Of a stretch of 64,000 nt of DNA, positions 56,045-64,000 are shown piece by piece. Source of the stretch: Bacillus marasmi. GTDB lineage: Bacteria > Bacillota > Bacilli > Bacillales > Cytobacillaceae. Where the stretch lies: assembly GCF_902168435.1 (NCBI RefSeq), contig NZ_LR656170.1, positions 1-64,000 of the forward strand. Direction: 5' to 3'. Made by a program: the position numbers and the translations under genes. How positions within the stretch are numbered: position 1 is the first letter of the stretch; every line of letters starts with the position of its first letter. Under the pieces are notes generated by a model that saw only the letters and a program-made list of their open reading frames with translations, did no database searches and was not told the DNA's origin.

Positions 56045-57493
56045 CTAAAAATCTAGACCGATAGAAATATACTTCACTTCTAAAAACTCATCAATACCGT
56101 AATGGCCGCCTTCGCGTCCTAGACCGCTTTCTTTGTAACCACCGAATGGTGCTTGTGGGACAGATGGCAACGCGTCATTTAATCCGATAATGCCATATTC
56201 CAAGCCTTCGGTAATCCGGAATGAACGACTCAAATCATTGGTATAGACATATGCAGCTAAGCCGAATCGCGAATTATTAGCGCGAGCAATCACTTCTTCC
56301 TCTGTTTCAAAGGTGGCAATTGGGGCGAGCGGACCGAAAATTTCATCCTTCATGCACTCCATTTCGTCAGTCACGCCAGTTAATAATGTTGGTGGATAGA
56401 AATATCCCGAGCCTGCATCATCATGCAACAATCCGGTGTAACTGACCTTCCCACCTTTTTTCTGAACATCATCAACAAAGCCTTCAACCTTTGTTAAAGC
56501 GGACCCGTCAATTAAAGGACCGATATCGATTCCTTCATCCAAGCCGTTGCCGATCTTCAGCTTTGCCAATTCCTTTTGAAAAATCTCAACAAATTCCGAA
56601 GCGACATTTTGCTGCACATACACGCGGTTTGTACAAATGCAGGTTTGACCCGCATTACGGAATTTTGATTGTAGCAAACCAACAGCTGCCTTCTGTAAAT
56701 CAGCATCATCCATTACAATAAACGGGGCATTGCCACCAAGTTCAAGTGAAATCTTCTTCACGTTTTCTGCTGCGCCTCTCATCAACGTTTTGCCCACTTC
56801 AGTTGAGCCGGTAAAGGTAATTTTAGTAACGCGAGGATCACTTAGCCACGCCTTGCCAATTTCAACTGATTTTCCAGTGATAACATTTAACACACCTTCG
56901 GGCATCCCGGCCTCATGTGCCAACTCTGCCAACTTCAGCGCCGTTAATGGAGTTTGACTAGCTGGTTTAACCACCGCCGTACACCCGGCTGCTAATGCCG
57001 GTGCCACCTTACGGGTAATCATTGCTGCAGGAAAATTCCATGGCGTGATGGCTGCAATGACACCTACCGGCTCCTTGCGAACGAGAATCCGTTTATTTGG
57101 TGCAGAGGCTGGAATGGTTTCGCCGTAGACACGCTTGCCTTCTTCTGCAAACCAGGAAATAAATCCATTCGCATAATTGACCTCACCGAGTGCTTCCTTA
57201 AGCGGTTTACCTTGCTCCATCGTCATGATTCTAGCTATCTCTTCTTTATTTTCATCAATTAAATAATGCCATTTCATTAAGATTTTGTAGCGCTCTTCAG
57301 CTGTGAGTTTTGACCAACTCTTAAACGAAGCAGAGGCTGCGTCTACTGCCTGTGTTGCCTCAATTGCTCCACCTGTAGGAACAGCTCCGATTACCTGTTG
57401 CGTAGCGGGATTTACGACCTCAGTCAGTTCATTGGACTCCTGCCCGCACCAAGCTCCATTTACATACATTGGATAAACTTTAATAGACCCCAT
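56045..57493 (-). CDS. gabD: Succinate-semialdehyde dehydrogenase (GabD)
   Basis: This 482-aa aldehyde dehydrogenase oxidises succinic semialdehyde to succinate, the second step of GABA breakdown. The catalytic Cys lies in NAGQTCICTNRVYV and the general base Glu in SLELGGNAPFIV. FTGSTEVGKTLM is the nucleotide-binding loop, and the CIC sequence is typical of SSADH. GGAGGTTGAAGA precedes the ATG. It lies 41 bp after gabT, in one operon. NAD versus NADP preference is not decided here. Confidence 0.93.
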   Translation of the reverse strand: MGSIKVYPMYVNGAWCGQESNELTEVVNPATQQVIGAVPTGGAIEATQAVDAASASFKSWSKLTAEERYKILMKWHYLIDENKEEIARIMTMEQGKPLKEALGEVNYANGFISWFAEEGKRVYGETIPASAPNKRILVRKEPVGVIAAITPWNFPAAMITRKVAPALAAGCTAVVKPASQTPLTALKLAELAHEAGMPEGVLNVITGKSVEIGKAWLSDPRVTKITFTGSTEVGKTLMRGAAENVKKISLELGGNAPFIVMDDADLQKAAVGLLQSKFRNAGQTCICTNRVYVQQNVASEFVEIFQKELAKLKIGNGLDEGIDIGPLIDGSALTKVEGFVDDVQKKGGKVSYTGLLHDDAGSGYFYPPTLLTGVTDEMECMKDEIFGPLAPIATFETEEEVIARANNSRFGLAAYVYTNDLSRSFRITEGLEYGIIGLNDALPSVPQAPFGGYKESGLGREGGHYGIDEFLEVKYISIGLDF

Positions 57494-57534
57494 TCTTCAA
57501 CCTCCATCTCCATTCATAGCAAAAAAATCTAGTT

Positions 57535-58893
57535 CTAATTAGCTGATTCCTCTTGTGCAAATACTGTAGTGACTGCGTCCTCTAAAATAGCTAAGCCCTC
57601 ATCAAGCTCAGCATCGGATATTGTGAGTGGCATTAAAATTCGTATCACATTGCTGTACAAGCCGGCACTTAACAGGAGCAAGCCTCGTTCACCTGCCAGT
57701 TTTACAATTTTACCAACAGCAGCTTTATTTGGGGTTAGATCATTAGCCCCCATTACGATTTCCATTGCCCACATCGCGCCTAAGCCACGGACATCACCAA
57801 TCTGCCCAAACCGCTTAGCAAGCCCAATCATGCTACTACGGATCCGCTCTCCCAAGACCAAAGCGCGTTCGTTTAATTTTTCTTCCTCAATAATATCAAG
57901 AACGGCTAAGGCAGCCCGACAACCAAGCGGACTTCCACAATACGTTCCACCGATTTCGCCGACATCCGCTGAATCCATTATTTCGGTCCGACCGATGACG
58001 CCGCTAATAGGCACGCCTGCTCCCATCGATTTTGAAACAGTAATCAAATCAGGCACGACGCCGAAATGGTCAATCGCAAAATATTTCCCTGTCCGGGCGA
58101 AGCCAGTTTGAATCTCGTCCGCGATAAACAAAATTCCATATTCATTACAAATCTCGCGGACTCTCTGAACAAATTCGACGCTCGGAACGATAAACCCTCC
58201 CTCACCTTGAATCGGTTCCATCACAACTGCCGCAATCGTTTCCGGTGCCACTTCGGAAAGAAGAAATTGTTCAAATTGGGCAATGACCAACTTGCTGTAT
58301 TGTTGCTCCGTCAGCCGCTCTGGACGACGAAACATATACGGATAGGGCGCCTTGTAGATCTCCGGCGCGAACGGACCAAACCCTAATTTATACGGTTTGA
58401 CCTTACTTGTCATCGTCATCGCCAACAACGTCCGACCGTGAAAGCCACGGCTAAAAGCAACGATGCCTTGGCGCTTCGTATATTTGCGAGCTAGCTTCAC
58501 AGCATTTTCAACAGCTTCCGCACCACTGTTAAAAAATGCAGCCTGCTTTGGAAAATTACCAGGAGCTAGCTTGCACAATTTTTCAGCCAAATCGATATAG
58601 GATTCATACATCATCACATTAAAACCGGTATGAATAAAATCATTCACCTGCTCTTCTAGCGCCTTCACCACTCGAGGATGAGCATGCCCAACATTCAACG
58701 TACCAATCGCACCTGCAAAGTCAATGTACGTGTTTCCATCAACATCGCAAACGAGCGCCCCTTTGGCTTTTTTTACAAAAGCAGCACTATTATTGCTGAT
58801 GCCTTTAGGAACGAATTGCTTCCGACGCGCTAATATTTCCAATGATTTGGGTCCTGGAACGGAGGTTTGCCGCTTAACAAATTTCTTTTCCAA
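57535..58893 (-). CDS. gabT: 4-aminobutyrate aminotransferase (GabT)
   Basis: This 452-aa class III aminotransferase converts GABA and 2-oxoglutarate to succinic semialdehyde and glutamate. The PLP Lys lies in TVSKSMGAGVPISGVIGR. AFFNSGAEAVENAVKLARKYTKR and GRTLLAMTMTSKVKPYKLGFG are GabT signatures, as is IADEIQTGFARTGKYF with the PLP Asp. It starts with TTG after TTGGAGGTGATTTA. It is the first gene of gabT-gabD. The usual GabR regulator is not in the window. Confidence 0.94.
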   Translation of the reverse strand: MEKKFVKRQTSVPGPKSLEILARRKQFVPKGISNNSAAFVKKAKGALVCDVDGNTYIDFAGAIGTLNVGHAHPRVVKALEEQVNDFIHTGFNVMMYESYIDLAEKLCKLAPGNFPKQAAFFNSGAEAVENAVKLARKYTKRQGIVAFSRGFHGRTLLAMTMTSKVKPYKLGFGPFAPEIYKAPYPYMFRRPERLTEQQYSKLVIAQFEQFLLSEVAPETIAAVVMEPIQGEGGFIVPSVEFVQRVREICNEYGILFIADEIQTGFARTGKYFAIDHFGVVPDLITVSKSMGAGVPISGVIGRTEIMDSADVGEIGGTYCGSPLGCRAALAVLDIIEEEKLNERALVLGERIRSSMIGLAKRFGQIGDVRGLGAMWAMEIVMGANDLTPNKAAVGKIVKLAGERGLLLLSAGLYSNVIRILMPLTISDAELDEGLAILEDAVTTVFAQEESAN

Positions 58894-58922
58894 TTAAATC
58901 ACCTCCAAGAAATTTACAGCTT

Positions 58923-59546
58923 TCATGCAAAAAAACCTATTTTTCTATGAAAAATAAACATTGATAGCTTATGAAAAACTTGGATTAACTGACCAATGAC
59001 GAGAAAAATAACGATTGTGCCTGGACCCACTCCAACGGAACCGCCAATGATGAAGCTTAGGAGGACCGCACTTCCCTCCAATAGAGTTCGTGAAACGGTA
59101 AAGCTAATATTGTATTTTTGACTAATAGCGACCATTGTCCCGTCATACGGCATTTTTGGGAGATTGGAGGTTAAATATGTGCCAACTCCTGCACCAATCA
59201 ACACCACACCAATTAAGAAAATGCTCCAGCGAAACATTGGTTCTGCAAATGATAAATCTAAATCTCTAAAAATAATTTCCATCCAAAAGTCGATGAGTAA
59301 GCCCCAAAGAGTGAGTGTCACAATCGCTGCAAATTCTGGTCGCTTTTTCAGTAGTGCAGCATTTACAAACAAAAAGAAGGCTTGAAACAAGGCCATCCAA
59401 ATCCCGAGAGTTAATCCTAGCTTTTCAGTCAAACCAATATTCACAATATCCCATGGACCCGCCCCGACCTGCGAATGAATGATCAAACTCACTCCTAAGC
59501 AGGCAATTGTCAGTCCCAGCAAATAATAAACAATCCGTTTCAGCAT
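58923..59546 (-). CDS. YczE/YitT-like integral membrane protein
   Basis: A 207-aa protein with about five membrane segments. It starts RIVYYLLGLTIACLGVSLI and has HSQVGAGPWDIVNIGL and NLPKMPYDGTMVAISQK, all typical of the YczE (COG2364) family, which has no clear biochemical role; in B. subtilis YczE affects bacillaene/surfactin-linked functions. AAAGGAATGGACTAG precedes the ATG. It is 29 bp upstream of gabT and may be read through into gabTD. Confidence 0.85.
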   Translation of the reverse strand: MLKRIVYYLLGLTIACLGVSLIIHSQVGAGPWDIVNIGLTEKLGLTLGIWMALFQAFFLFVNAALLKKRPEFAAIVTLTLWGLLIDFWMEIIFRDLDLSFAEPMFRWSIFLIGVVLIGAGVGTYLTSNLPKMPYDGTMVAISQKYNISFTVSRTLLEGSAVLLSFIIGGSVGVGPGTIVIFLVIGQLIQVFHKLSMFIFHRKIGFFA

Positions 59547-59678
59547 CTAGTCCATTCCTTTATTTAATTGATAATACAATCTATGTTCCTGAAAACTAAC
59601 TTCATGCTTGTTTTGTACTTATTTTAAAAATAGGAACATGATTGGTATAATGAACCAAAAACGGCTGGAGGATCACAA

Positions 59679-60734
59679 ATGAACCAAACACACTTTCTTG
59701 GATACATTGGCACCTACACTAAGGGTGATAGTGAGGGCATATATTCATTTTCATTAGACACAAATTCCGGGAAAATCACGTCAGTAAAGCCGGCTGCCCA
59801 GCTTGAAAATCCAACCTATGTCAATTTGTCAGACGATGAGAAATTTTTATTTTCTGTAGCAAAAGAAGGCGGTTTAGGTGGTGTCGCATCCTTTTCAATT
59901 AATAAACAAACAGGTGGGCTAACTAAAATCAACCAACAGCTAACTGAAGGAGCTGCGCCATGTCATGTTAGCATTAACAAGGAAAATCAAACGGTACTCA
60001 CTGCCAATTATCATAAAGGAACACTTGAGGCTTACACATTAAATCAAGAAACTGGTGTAATAAACGCCACAACCGCGGTTGCCCAGCACGAGGGGACAGG
60101 ACCAGACCCACGCCAGGAGAAGGCTCACACCCACTTCGCCAGCTTTACACCTGATGAGAAGTTTATTGTTGCAGTTGAATTGGGGATTGATCAAATATTT
60201 ACATACATGTTAACTCAAGAAGGCTTTACTAAAGTTGGAAGTTTAGCTGTTAAGCCTGGCAGCGGTCCGCGACATCTTGCTTTTCATCCTAATCAGCGCT
60301 TCGCTTATGTGATGACCGAGTTTAGTTCAGAGGTACTTGTTCTGCAATATGACGCCAATACTGGACAATTCATGCAAATTCAAGCCCTATCGACACTGCC
60401 AGCTGACTTTACCGAGAATAATCAGGGCAGTGCGATTCATGTCTCTAATGACGGAAAATTTGTTTATGCTGGAAATCGCGGTCATAACAGTATTGCTGTC
60501 TTTGAAATCGATGAGGAGACAAATTTGTTAAGCAGAGTTGAGCTTGTGTCAACTGAGGGCGATTGGCCGCGCGATTTTGCTCTTGATCCAAGTGAAAGCT
60601 TCATTGTTGCTGCTAATCAAGAATCCAGTAATCTTACCGTCTTTTCAAGAGATCACCAAACCGGAAAGCTAAGCTTACTGCAAGCAAACGTAAAAGTCCC
60701 ACACCCTGTTTGCGTAAAATTTCTTAGGAAATAG
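59679..60734 (+). CDS. Lactonase-family beta-propeller protein (6-phosphogluconolactonase-like)
   Basis: A 351-aa seven-bladed propeller of the lactonase family (PF10282; YbhE/Pgl type). FLGYIGTYTKGDSEGIYSFS opens the first blade, and similar segments repeat (LSDDEKFLFSVAKEGG, SNDGKFVYAGNRGHNSIAVF). The AHTHFASFTPDEKFIVAVELG block holds the residues near the active cleft. It may hydrolyse 6-phosphogluconolactone in the pentose phosphate pathway, but related proteins have other substrates. There is no signal peptide. GCTGGAGGATCACAA precedes the ATG. Confidence 0.87.
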   Translation: MNQTHFLGYIGTYTKGDSEGIYSFSLDTNSGKITSVKPAAQLENPTYVNLSDDEKFLFSVAKEGGLGGVASFSINKQTGGLTKINQQLTEGAAPCHVSINKENQTVLTANYHKGTLEAYTLNQETGVINATTAVAQHEGTGPDPRQEKAHTHFASFTPDEKFIVAVELGIDQIFTYMLTQEGFTKVGSLAVKPGSGPRHLAFHPNQRFAYVMTEFSSEVLVLQYDANTGQFMQIQALSTLPADFTENNQGSAIHVSNDGKFVYAGNRGHNSIAVFEIDEETNLLSRVELVSTEGDWPRDFALDPSESFIVAANQESSNLTVFSRDHQTGKLSLLQANVKVPHPVCVKFLRK

Positions 60735-61004
60735 TTGTGATGATGATTAAAGTGGAATCTTCACAACTTCCACATAAGTTCCACATAATATCTACACAGG
60801 TATTGAGTAATATAAAGACAAGGTAAGACAAGGAGTTGCAAACGCAGCTTCGACCCAATGAAAATAACGCAACTAACATATCGAAGGTTCGGAAAGCCTT
60901 CTTTCTAAAAATCGTAATAATAAGGACCCCGATTTTTAGGTAATGTACTGATGTAACAAATCTTTCTGTTTTAAAGTTATTTTGAAAACCTCTCTATTAT
61001 GTTT
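60735..61004. other. Unexplained, partly structured intergenic region
   Basis: About 270 bp between the lactonase gene and a strong terminator at 61005. It holds a 10-bp inverted repeat CTAAAAATCG / CGATTTTTAG (about 60905-60938) and a smaller GAAGG/CCTTC pair. A 16-codon frame (60858, ITQLTYRRFGKPSF after Met) lacks a close ribosome site. The region could encode a small RNA, or just be the lactonase 3' UTR. See findings. Confidence 0.4.
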
Positions 61005-61036
61005 AAGCTGACCCCGATGGTCAGCTTCTTTTTTTG
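61005..61036 (+). terminator. Strong terminator at 61.0 kb
   Basis: AAGCTGACC-CCGAT-GGTCAGCTT is a perfect 9-bp stem followed by CTTTTTTTG. The nearest upstream gene ends 270 bp earlier. Confidence 0.9.
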
Positions 61037-61135
61037 TCATTTAAGATTAGCTCGTATACAACTAGTTTGGAAATTTGAAATAATTTCACACTAAAAACTA
61101 TCATTATTTTTATATAATAAAGAAGTGATATATTT

Positions 61136-61807
61136 ATGATGGGAATGATGATTATGACAAAATTACTTTATATTACTGCAAATCCCAAAGGCTTAAACAA
61201 ATCTAAAGGCCTGCAAATTGGTGAGGCGTTTCTAGAAGCTTTCCTAGAAGCCAATCCTAATGCTGAAATAAAACGACTTGATCTGTTTGAGGCAAACATT
61301 CCAAAAATGGATGCCGATTTAGTATCAGCACGCGGAAAGGTCGGCGGCTATGGCTATAAAGTTGATGAGCTTCCGGAAATCGAACGTGAAAAATACATAG
61401 CGATGCATACTGTTGCTGATGAGTTTGTAGCTTATGATTATTATGTATTCGTCTCACCTGTTTGGAATTTGAGCTCTCCTCCCGTAATTAAGCAGTACTT
61501 AGATAATCTGTTTGTGTCAGGTAAGACCTTCAACTATACACCTGAAGGAGCGAAGGGGGCTTTGGTCGGCAAGAAGGCACTTCACATTCAAACCCGTGGA
61601 GGCCTGTATATTAATACACCAATGGCTGAGCTAGAATCCGGTGACCGCTACTTAAAAATTGCGTTGCGTTTCTTAGGCATCGACGTGATGGACACAGTTG
61701 TTGCAGAAGGATTCGATTATTTTCCGAAAAAGGTTAACGAAATCGTTGAGGCTGCGAAAGTTAACGCTAGATTAGCAGCAAAACAAATGGCTGCGGTAGA
61801 AAATTAA
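61136..61807 (+). CDS. azoR: FMN-dependent NADH-azoreductase (copy 2)
   Basis: A second AzoR-family flavoenzyme (up to 223 aa), clearly homologous to the one at 41930. It has KLLYITANPKGLNKSKGLQI, FVSPVWNLSSPPVIKQYLDN, LHIQTRGGLY and VMDTVVAEGFDYFPKKV. The start is uncertain: the ATG at 61136 follows AAGAAGTGATATATTT, while the family N-terminus begins at the ATG at 61154. A hairpin terminator follows. The two copies are too diverged to be a fresh duplication. Confidence 0.9.
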   Translation: MMGMMIMTKLLYITANPKGLNKSKGLQIGEAFLEAFLEANPNAEIKRLDLFEANIPKMDADLVSARGKVGGYGYKVDELPEIEREKYIAMHTVADEFVAYDYYVFVSPVWNLSSPPVIKQYLDNLFVSGKTFNYTPEGAKGALVGKKALHIQTRGGLYINTPMAELESGDRYLKIALRFLGIDVMDTVVAEGFDYFPKKVNEIVEAAKVNARLAAKQMAAVEN

Positions 61808-61813
61808 TTGCTT

Positions 61814-61842
61814 AAGGGTCTCAAGCGTTGAGGCCCTTTCAT
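61814..61842 (+). terminator. Terminator of azoreductase copy 2
   Basis: AAGGGTCTCAA-GCG-TTGAGGCCCTT pairs over 11 bp (one G-T wobble) and is followed by TCATAAT; the T tract is poor. Confidence 0.6.
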
Positions 61843-61938
61843 AATGGCTTGTTTTTCTGATATAATGATATTTTACTAATATAACAATTTGTGATTTTGA
61901 CAAACTCCTATTAAAAATTACTTACGGAGGAGAGTCAT

Positions 61939-62661
61939 TTGGCTAAAGTAGGAAGACTCAGTATCGGGATGCTAATTATTGCAATAAGTGTTTATTTTAG
62001 TATCGGAACTTATCAGAGTGAGAACATATATTTTAATAAGCCCGATGAAAATACTGAATTTGAGGAAGAAACGAAGGTTGTTCAGGAAGCTATGCTGAAT
62101 GTTCCTCTAGTGAATCAAATGGATCCGCCACAGCTTAAGAGTGGCTGTGAGGTAACGAGCTTAGCGATGATTCTCCAATATAAAGGGCTTGAGGTTAGCA
62201 AAAATCAATTGGCAGAGGAAATACCTAAGGTGCCGTTTCAGTATCCAACCGGACAATATGGTAATCCCAATTTTGGATTTGTCGGTGATATGGCAAATGG
62301 AGCTGGACTTGGAGTGTACCATCGCCCAATCGCAGAGCTGGCTAAGAAATACGTCGGCAATCGTGTAAGCAACTTAACTAATCAACCTTTTGTAGTGCTG
62401 CTAAATGAAGTCGCAGCTGGAAATCCCGTTTGGATTGTGACGACGAAATCGTTCGCACCCGTATCCGATTTCAAAGAGTGGGAAACTCCGCAAGGGATTG
62501 TGAATATTACCTATAGCATGCACAGCGTTGTGATTACAGGTTATGATCCAGAGAATGTTATCATCAATAATCCTTACGGTGAGAAAAATCAAAAATGGCC
62601 ACGCGACAGCTTTATTCAAGCGTGGCAGCAAATGGGCAGCCAGGCGGTCGTCATTCGCTGA
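61939..62661 (+). CDS. C39-like cysteine peptidase, membrane-anchored or secreted
   Basis: A 240-aa protein with an N-terminal hydrophobic segment (LSIGMLIIAISVYFSIGTY) and an extracytoplasmic peptidase C39_2-type domain. The catalytic Cys is in LKSGCEVTSLAMILQYKG, preceded by the oxyanion Gln (NVPLVNQMDPPQ). The His lies in YSMHSVVITGYDPENVI, followed by an Asn/Asp-rich INNPYG. Substrate is unknown; no bacteriocin ABC exporter is fused. It starts with TTG after GGAGGAGAGTCAT. Confidence 0.87.
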   Translation: MAKVGRLSIGMLIIAISVYFSIGTYQSENIYFNKPDENTEFEEETKVVQEAMLNVPLVNQMDPPQLKSGCEVTSLAMILQYKGLEVSKNQLAEEIPKVPFQYPTGQYGNPNFGFVGDMANGAGLGVYHRPIAELAKKYVGNRVSNLTNQPFVVLLNEVAAGNPVWIVTTKSFAPVSDFKEWETPQGIVNITYSMHSVVITGYDPENVIINNPYGEKNQKWPRDSFIQAWQQMGSQAVVIR

Positions 62662-62689
62662 TCGAAGAGTGTTGAGTTTGAACTTAACC

Positions 62690-62870
62690 GGACATAGATG
62701 ACCTTAAATTGGTGAATTCACATTATCGATAGACATAAAAGGACACAGGAGACCCTATTTATAAAAAAAACACCGAATCAGGTCAGCAAACAGTCAAATA
62801 GCGCATCTGTTGTCCGTAAAACCTATTCAAACAACCTTTTTTATTAAAATAACGGAACCAATGTCCGTTA
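62690..62870. repeat. Degenerate repeats related to array E (array K)
   Basis: Loose copies of GGACA and TGTCCGTTAAAA or TTGTCCGTAAAACC occur near 62692, 62749, 62809 and 62861. The TGTCCGTTAAAA part also ends array E at 22840. AACGGAACCAATGTCCGTT forms a partial palindrome. It looks like a decayed array between the C39 gene and the ABC permease. No gene is present. Confidence 0.5.
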
Positions 62871-62871
62871 A

Positions 62872-62912
62872 AATAAAAAATGGCAGGGGTACCGCCCGTT
62901 TAATGGTACCCC
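62872..62912 (-). terminator. Terminator of the ABC permease gene
   Basis: On the minus strand GGGGTACC and GGTACCCC pair over 8 bp with an 11-nt loop, followed by a T-rich run (TGCCATTTTTTATTTT). Confidence 0.8.
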
Positions 62913-62925
62913 CGAAACTACTATT

Positions 62926-64000
62926 TTATTGATAGCGCAACGCTTCGAGTGGGCTGAGATTGGCTGCTTTGTTAGCTGGGAAGATGCCAAAGGCGACTCC
63001 GATGAAGACAGAAAAGCTGACGGCGATGCCAACGGACCACCATGAAATTGCTACAGCGTAATCCATTGCTGCCGACAGTATTTGTGCCGTTCCGATTCCT
63101 ATTAACACGCCCATAATCCCCCCAATTCCACTCAGAACGATTGCTTCAATCAAAAATTGACCAAGAATATCCTTCTTTTTCGCGCCAATCGCTTTGCGAA
63201 TCCCGATTTCCCTCGTTCTTTCTGTTACAGACACTAACATAATATTCATGATGCCAATGCCGCCAACGATTAATGAAATCCCAGCAATTCCTGCTAATAG
63301 CATCGTCATCGTATCCGTCACAGATGTTAGTGCTTCGGCAATATCAGCTTGATTTCTAACGCTATAGCTTGAATCATCACCACCAAAGGCAATATTTAAA
63401 TTCCGTTTTATGATTGCCATGCCACGATCAACGGTATCCTCAGAAGTCATCATCACCGTTGCCGATGTTACTACTGTTTGTCCTAAAAAGCGTTGGGCTG
63501 TTGTAAACGGAATAAGGACCTTATCATCCACAGAGCCCTGTAATTCGTCACCTACTTCAGTAAGGACGCCGATTACCTTAAATGTCGAACCATCAATTTT
63601 GACTTCCTTGTCAACTGGGTCAGTGAAGCCAAAAATTTCGGTAGCAATATTTGCGCCAAGCACGGCAACCTTACTGCGATTATCCTGATCAATCGGAAAC
63701 ACAAAACGTCCAGAACGGACAGCGGTGTCCTCAACCTTTTCGTATGATGGAGTCACCCCTTGGATTGTAACGCTATCCATACTGTTTGTGCCCTGCTTTA
63801 TGGTTGCACTTCCTGAAACGGTTGGTGCAACTGCATCAACTTCAGACAGTTCTTCGAATGCCATGACATCATCATAGGTGACCATCTCCTCTTCGGAATT
63901 TCCCGACAGATTGATAGAAACCTTTGTCGTCCCTAAGCCAGAGATATCATCTGATACGGACTTCGATGCCCCTTGTCCAAGCGCTACGAGCGCAATTACC
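62926..64000 (-). CDS. MacB/FtsX-type ABC transporter permease (partial)
   Basis: The C-terminal part (at least 357 aa) of a MacB-like permease that continues past the right edge. The frame stays open from the apparent Met at 63885 to the window end, where it reads VIALVALGQGASKSVSDDIS, the first helix exit of the family, so that Met is not the true start. A periplasmic-type MacB_PCD domain follows, then three membrane segments from about GISLIVGGIGIMNIMLVSVT. TERTREIGIRKAIGAKKKDI is the classic FtsX-family coupling motif. It probably exports a peptide or lipid with a separate ATPase gene beyond the window. Confidence 0.92.
   Translation of the reverse strand, partial: VIALVALGQGASKSVSDDISGLGTTKVSINLSGNSEEEMVTYDDVMAFEELSEVDAVAPTVSGSATIKQGTNSMDSVTIQGVTPSYEKVEDTAVRSGRFVFPIDQDNRSKVAVLGANIATEIFGFTDPVDKEVKIDGSTFKVIGVLTEVGDELQGSVDDKVLIPFTTAQRFLGQTVVTSATVMMTSEDTVDRGMAIIKRNLNIAFGGDDSSYSVRNQADIAEALTSVTDTMTMLLAGIAGISLIVGGIGIMNIMLVSVTERTREIGIRKAIGAKKKDILGQFLIEAIVLSGIGGIMGVLIGIGTAQILSAAMDYAVAISWWSVGIAVSFSVFIGVAFGIFPANKAANLSPLEALRYQ

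Noticed and set aside
60858-60908. 16-codon small gene before the terminator at 61005
   Set aside because: The AAGGAG-like site is about 20 nt away, too far, and there is no other support. Kept only as a remark in the finding on this region.
63877-63885. ATG at 63885 as the start of the ABC permease
   Set aside because: The frame remains open upstream to the window edge and encodes conserved MacB-family sequence, so the gene is only partial here.

Overview
The window is a chromosomal segment of an endospore-forming member of the Bacillaceae. The evidence is the gene content and order: yutF-yutE-yutD-lipA-lytH-yunB-yunC-yunD-yunF, sufCDSUB, S-box controlled metNPQ, yusD/E/F-gcvH-yusI and fadNAE follow the B. 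subtilis yut/yun/yus region closely. Several genes are spore-specific (lytH, yunB, a YhcN/YlaJ lipoprotein, a gerABC-type receptor operon). Low-GC composition, strong AGGAGG ribosome sites and frequent TTG/GTG starts agree. A genus cannot be fixed from the sequence alone; a Neobacillus/Mesobacillus-like lineage is only a guess.

Layout. 1-9.6 kb: small conserved genes, lipoyl synthase, sporulation hydrolase LytH, YunB and the 5'-nucleotidase YunD. 9.9-15.3 kb: the SUF iron-sulfur assembly operon (sufCDSUB, minus strand). 15.8-20.4 kb: sulfur/methionine supply, with a methionine ABC importer (metNPQ) and O-acetylhomoserine sulfhydrylase, each behind its own SAM riboswitch. 20.4-30.5 kb: yusD/E/F, glycine cleavage H protein, an Spx/ArsC-like protein, the fatty-acid beta-oxidation operon fadN-fadA-fadE with a FadR operator, and proline dehydrogenase. 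30.6-34.3 kb: a germinant-receptor operon (A-B-C). 34.7-39.4 kb: a RodA/FtsW-type protein and a tungstate uptake operon with its regulator. 39.4-50.6 kb: mixed housekeeping and accessory genes (sensor fragment, azoreductase, oxidoreductase, cation efflux, AlaX-type editing protein, Mn-dependent pyrophosphatase). 50.7-55.9 kb: a tungsten-enzyme cluster: MoeB/ThiF-type adenylyltransferase, aldehyde:ferredoxin oxidoreductase and a MoaD-like carrier, which fits the tungstate importer 12 kb upstream. 56-59.5 kb: the GABA degradation pair gabT-gabD and a YczE-like membrane protein. 59.7-64 kb: a lactonase-family protein, a second azoreductase, a C39-type peptidase, and the 3' part of a MacB/FtsX-type ABC permease that runs off the right edge.

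The most unusual content lies between the genes. At least eleven intergenic spaces hold non-coding tandem arrays, each with its own sequence but drawn from two recurring designs. One has a ~52-bp period built from a ~25-29-bp palindrome plus a T-rich spacer (127-345, 8290-8655, 22740-22845, 34450-34645, 42600-43240). The other has a ~20-21-bp period with a fixed keyword and a variable tail, sometimes alternating to give a 40-bp superperiod (9663-9882, 24771-25416, 49350-49410, 53838-54020). The array at 24771-25416 sits inside the fad operon and keeps 20-bp register without one indel over about 32 units. Two dispersed palindromic element families are also present: one beginning AAAAGCGGAAG and ending GCTAGACA, and one of 127 bp inside the suf operon. 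No tRNA, rRNA, insertion sequence, prophage or CRISPR-Cas locus was seen.
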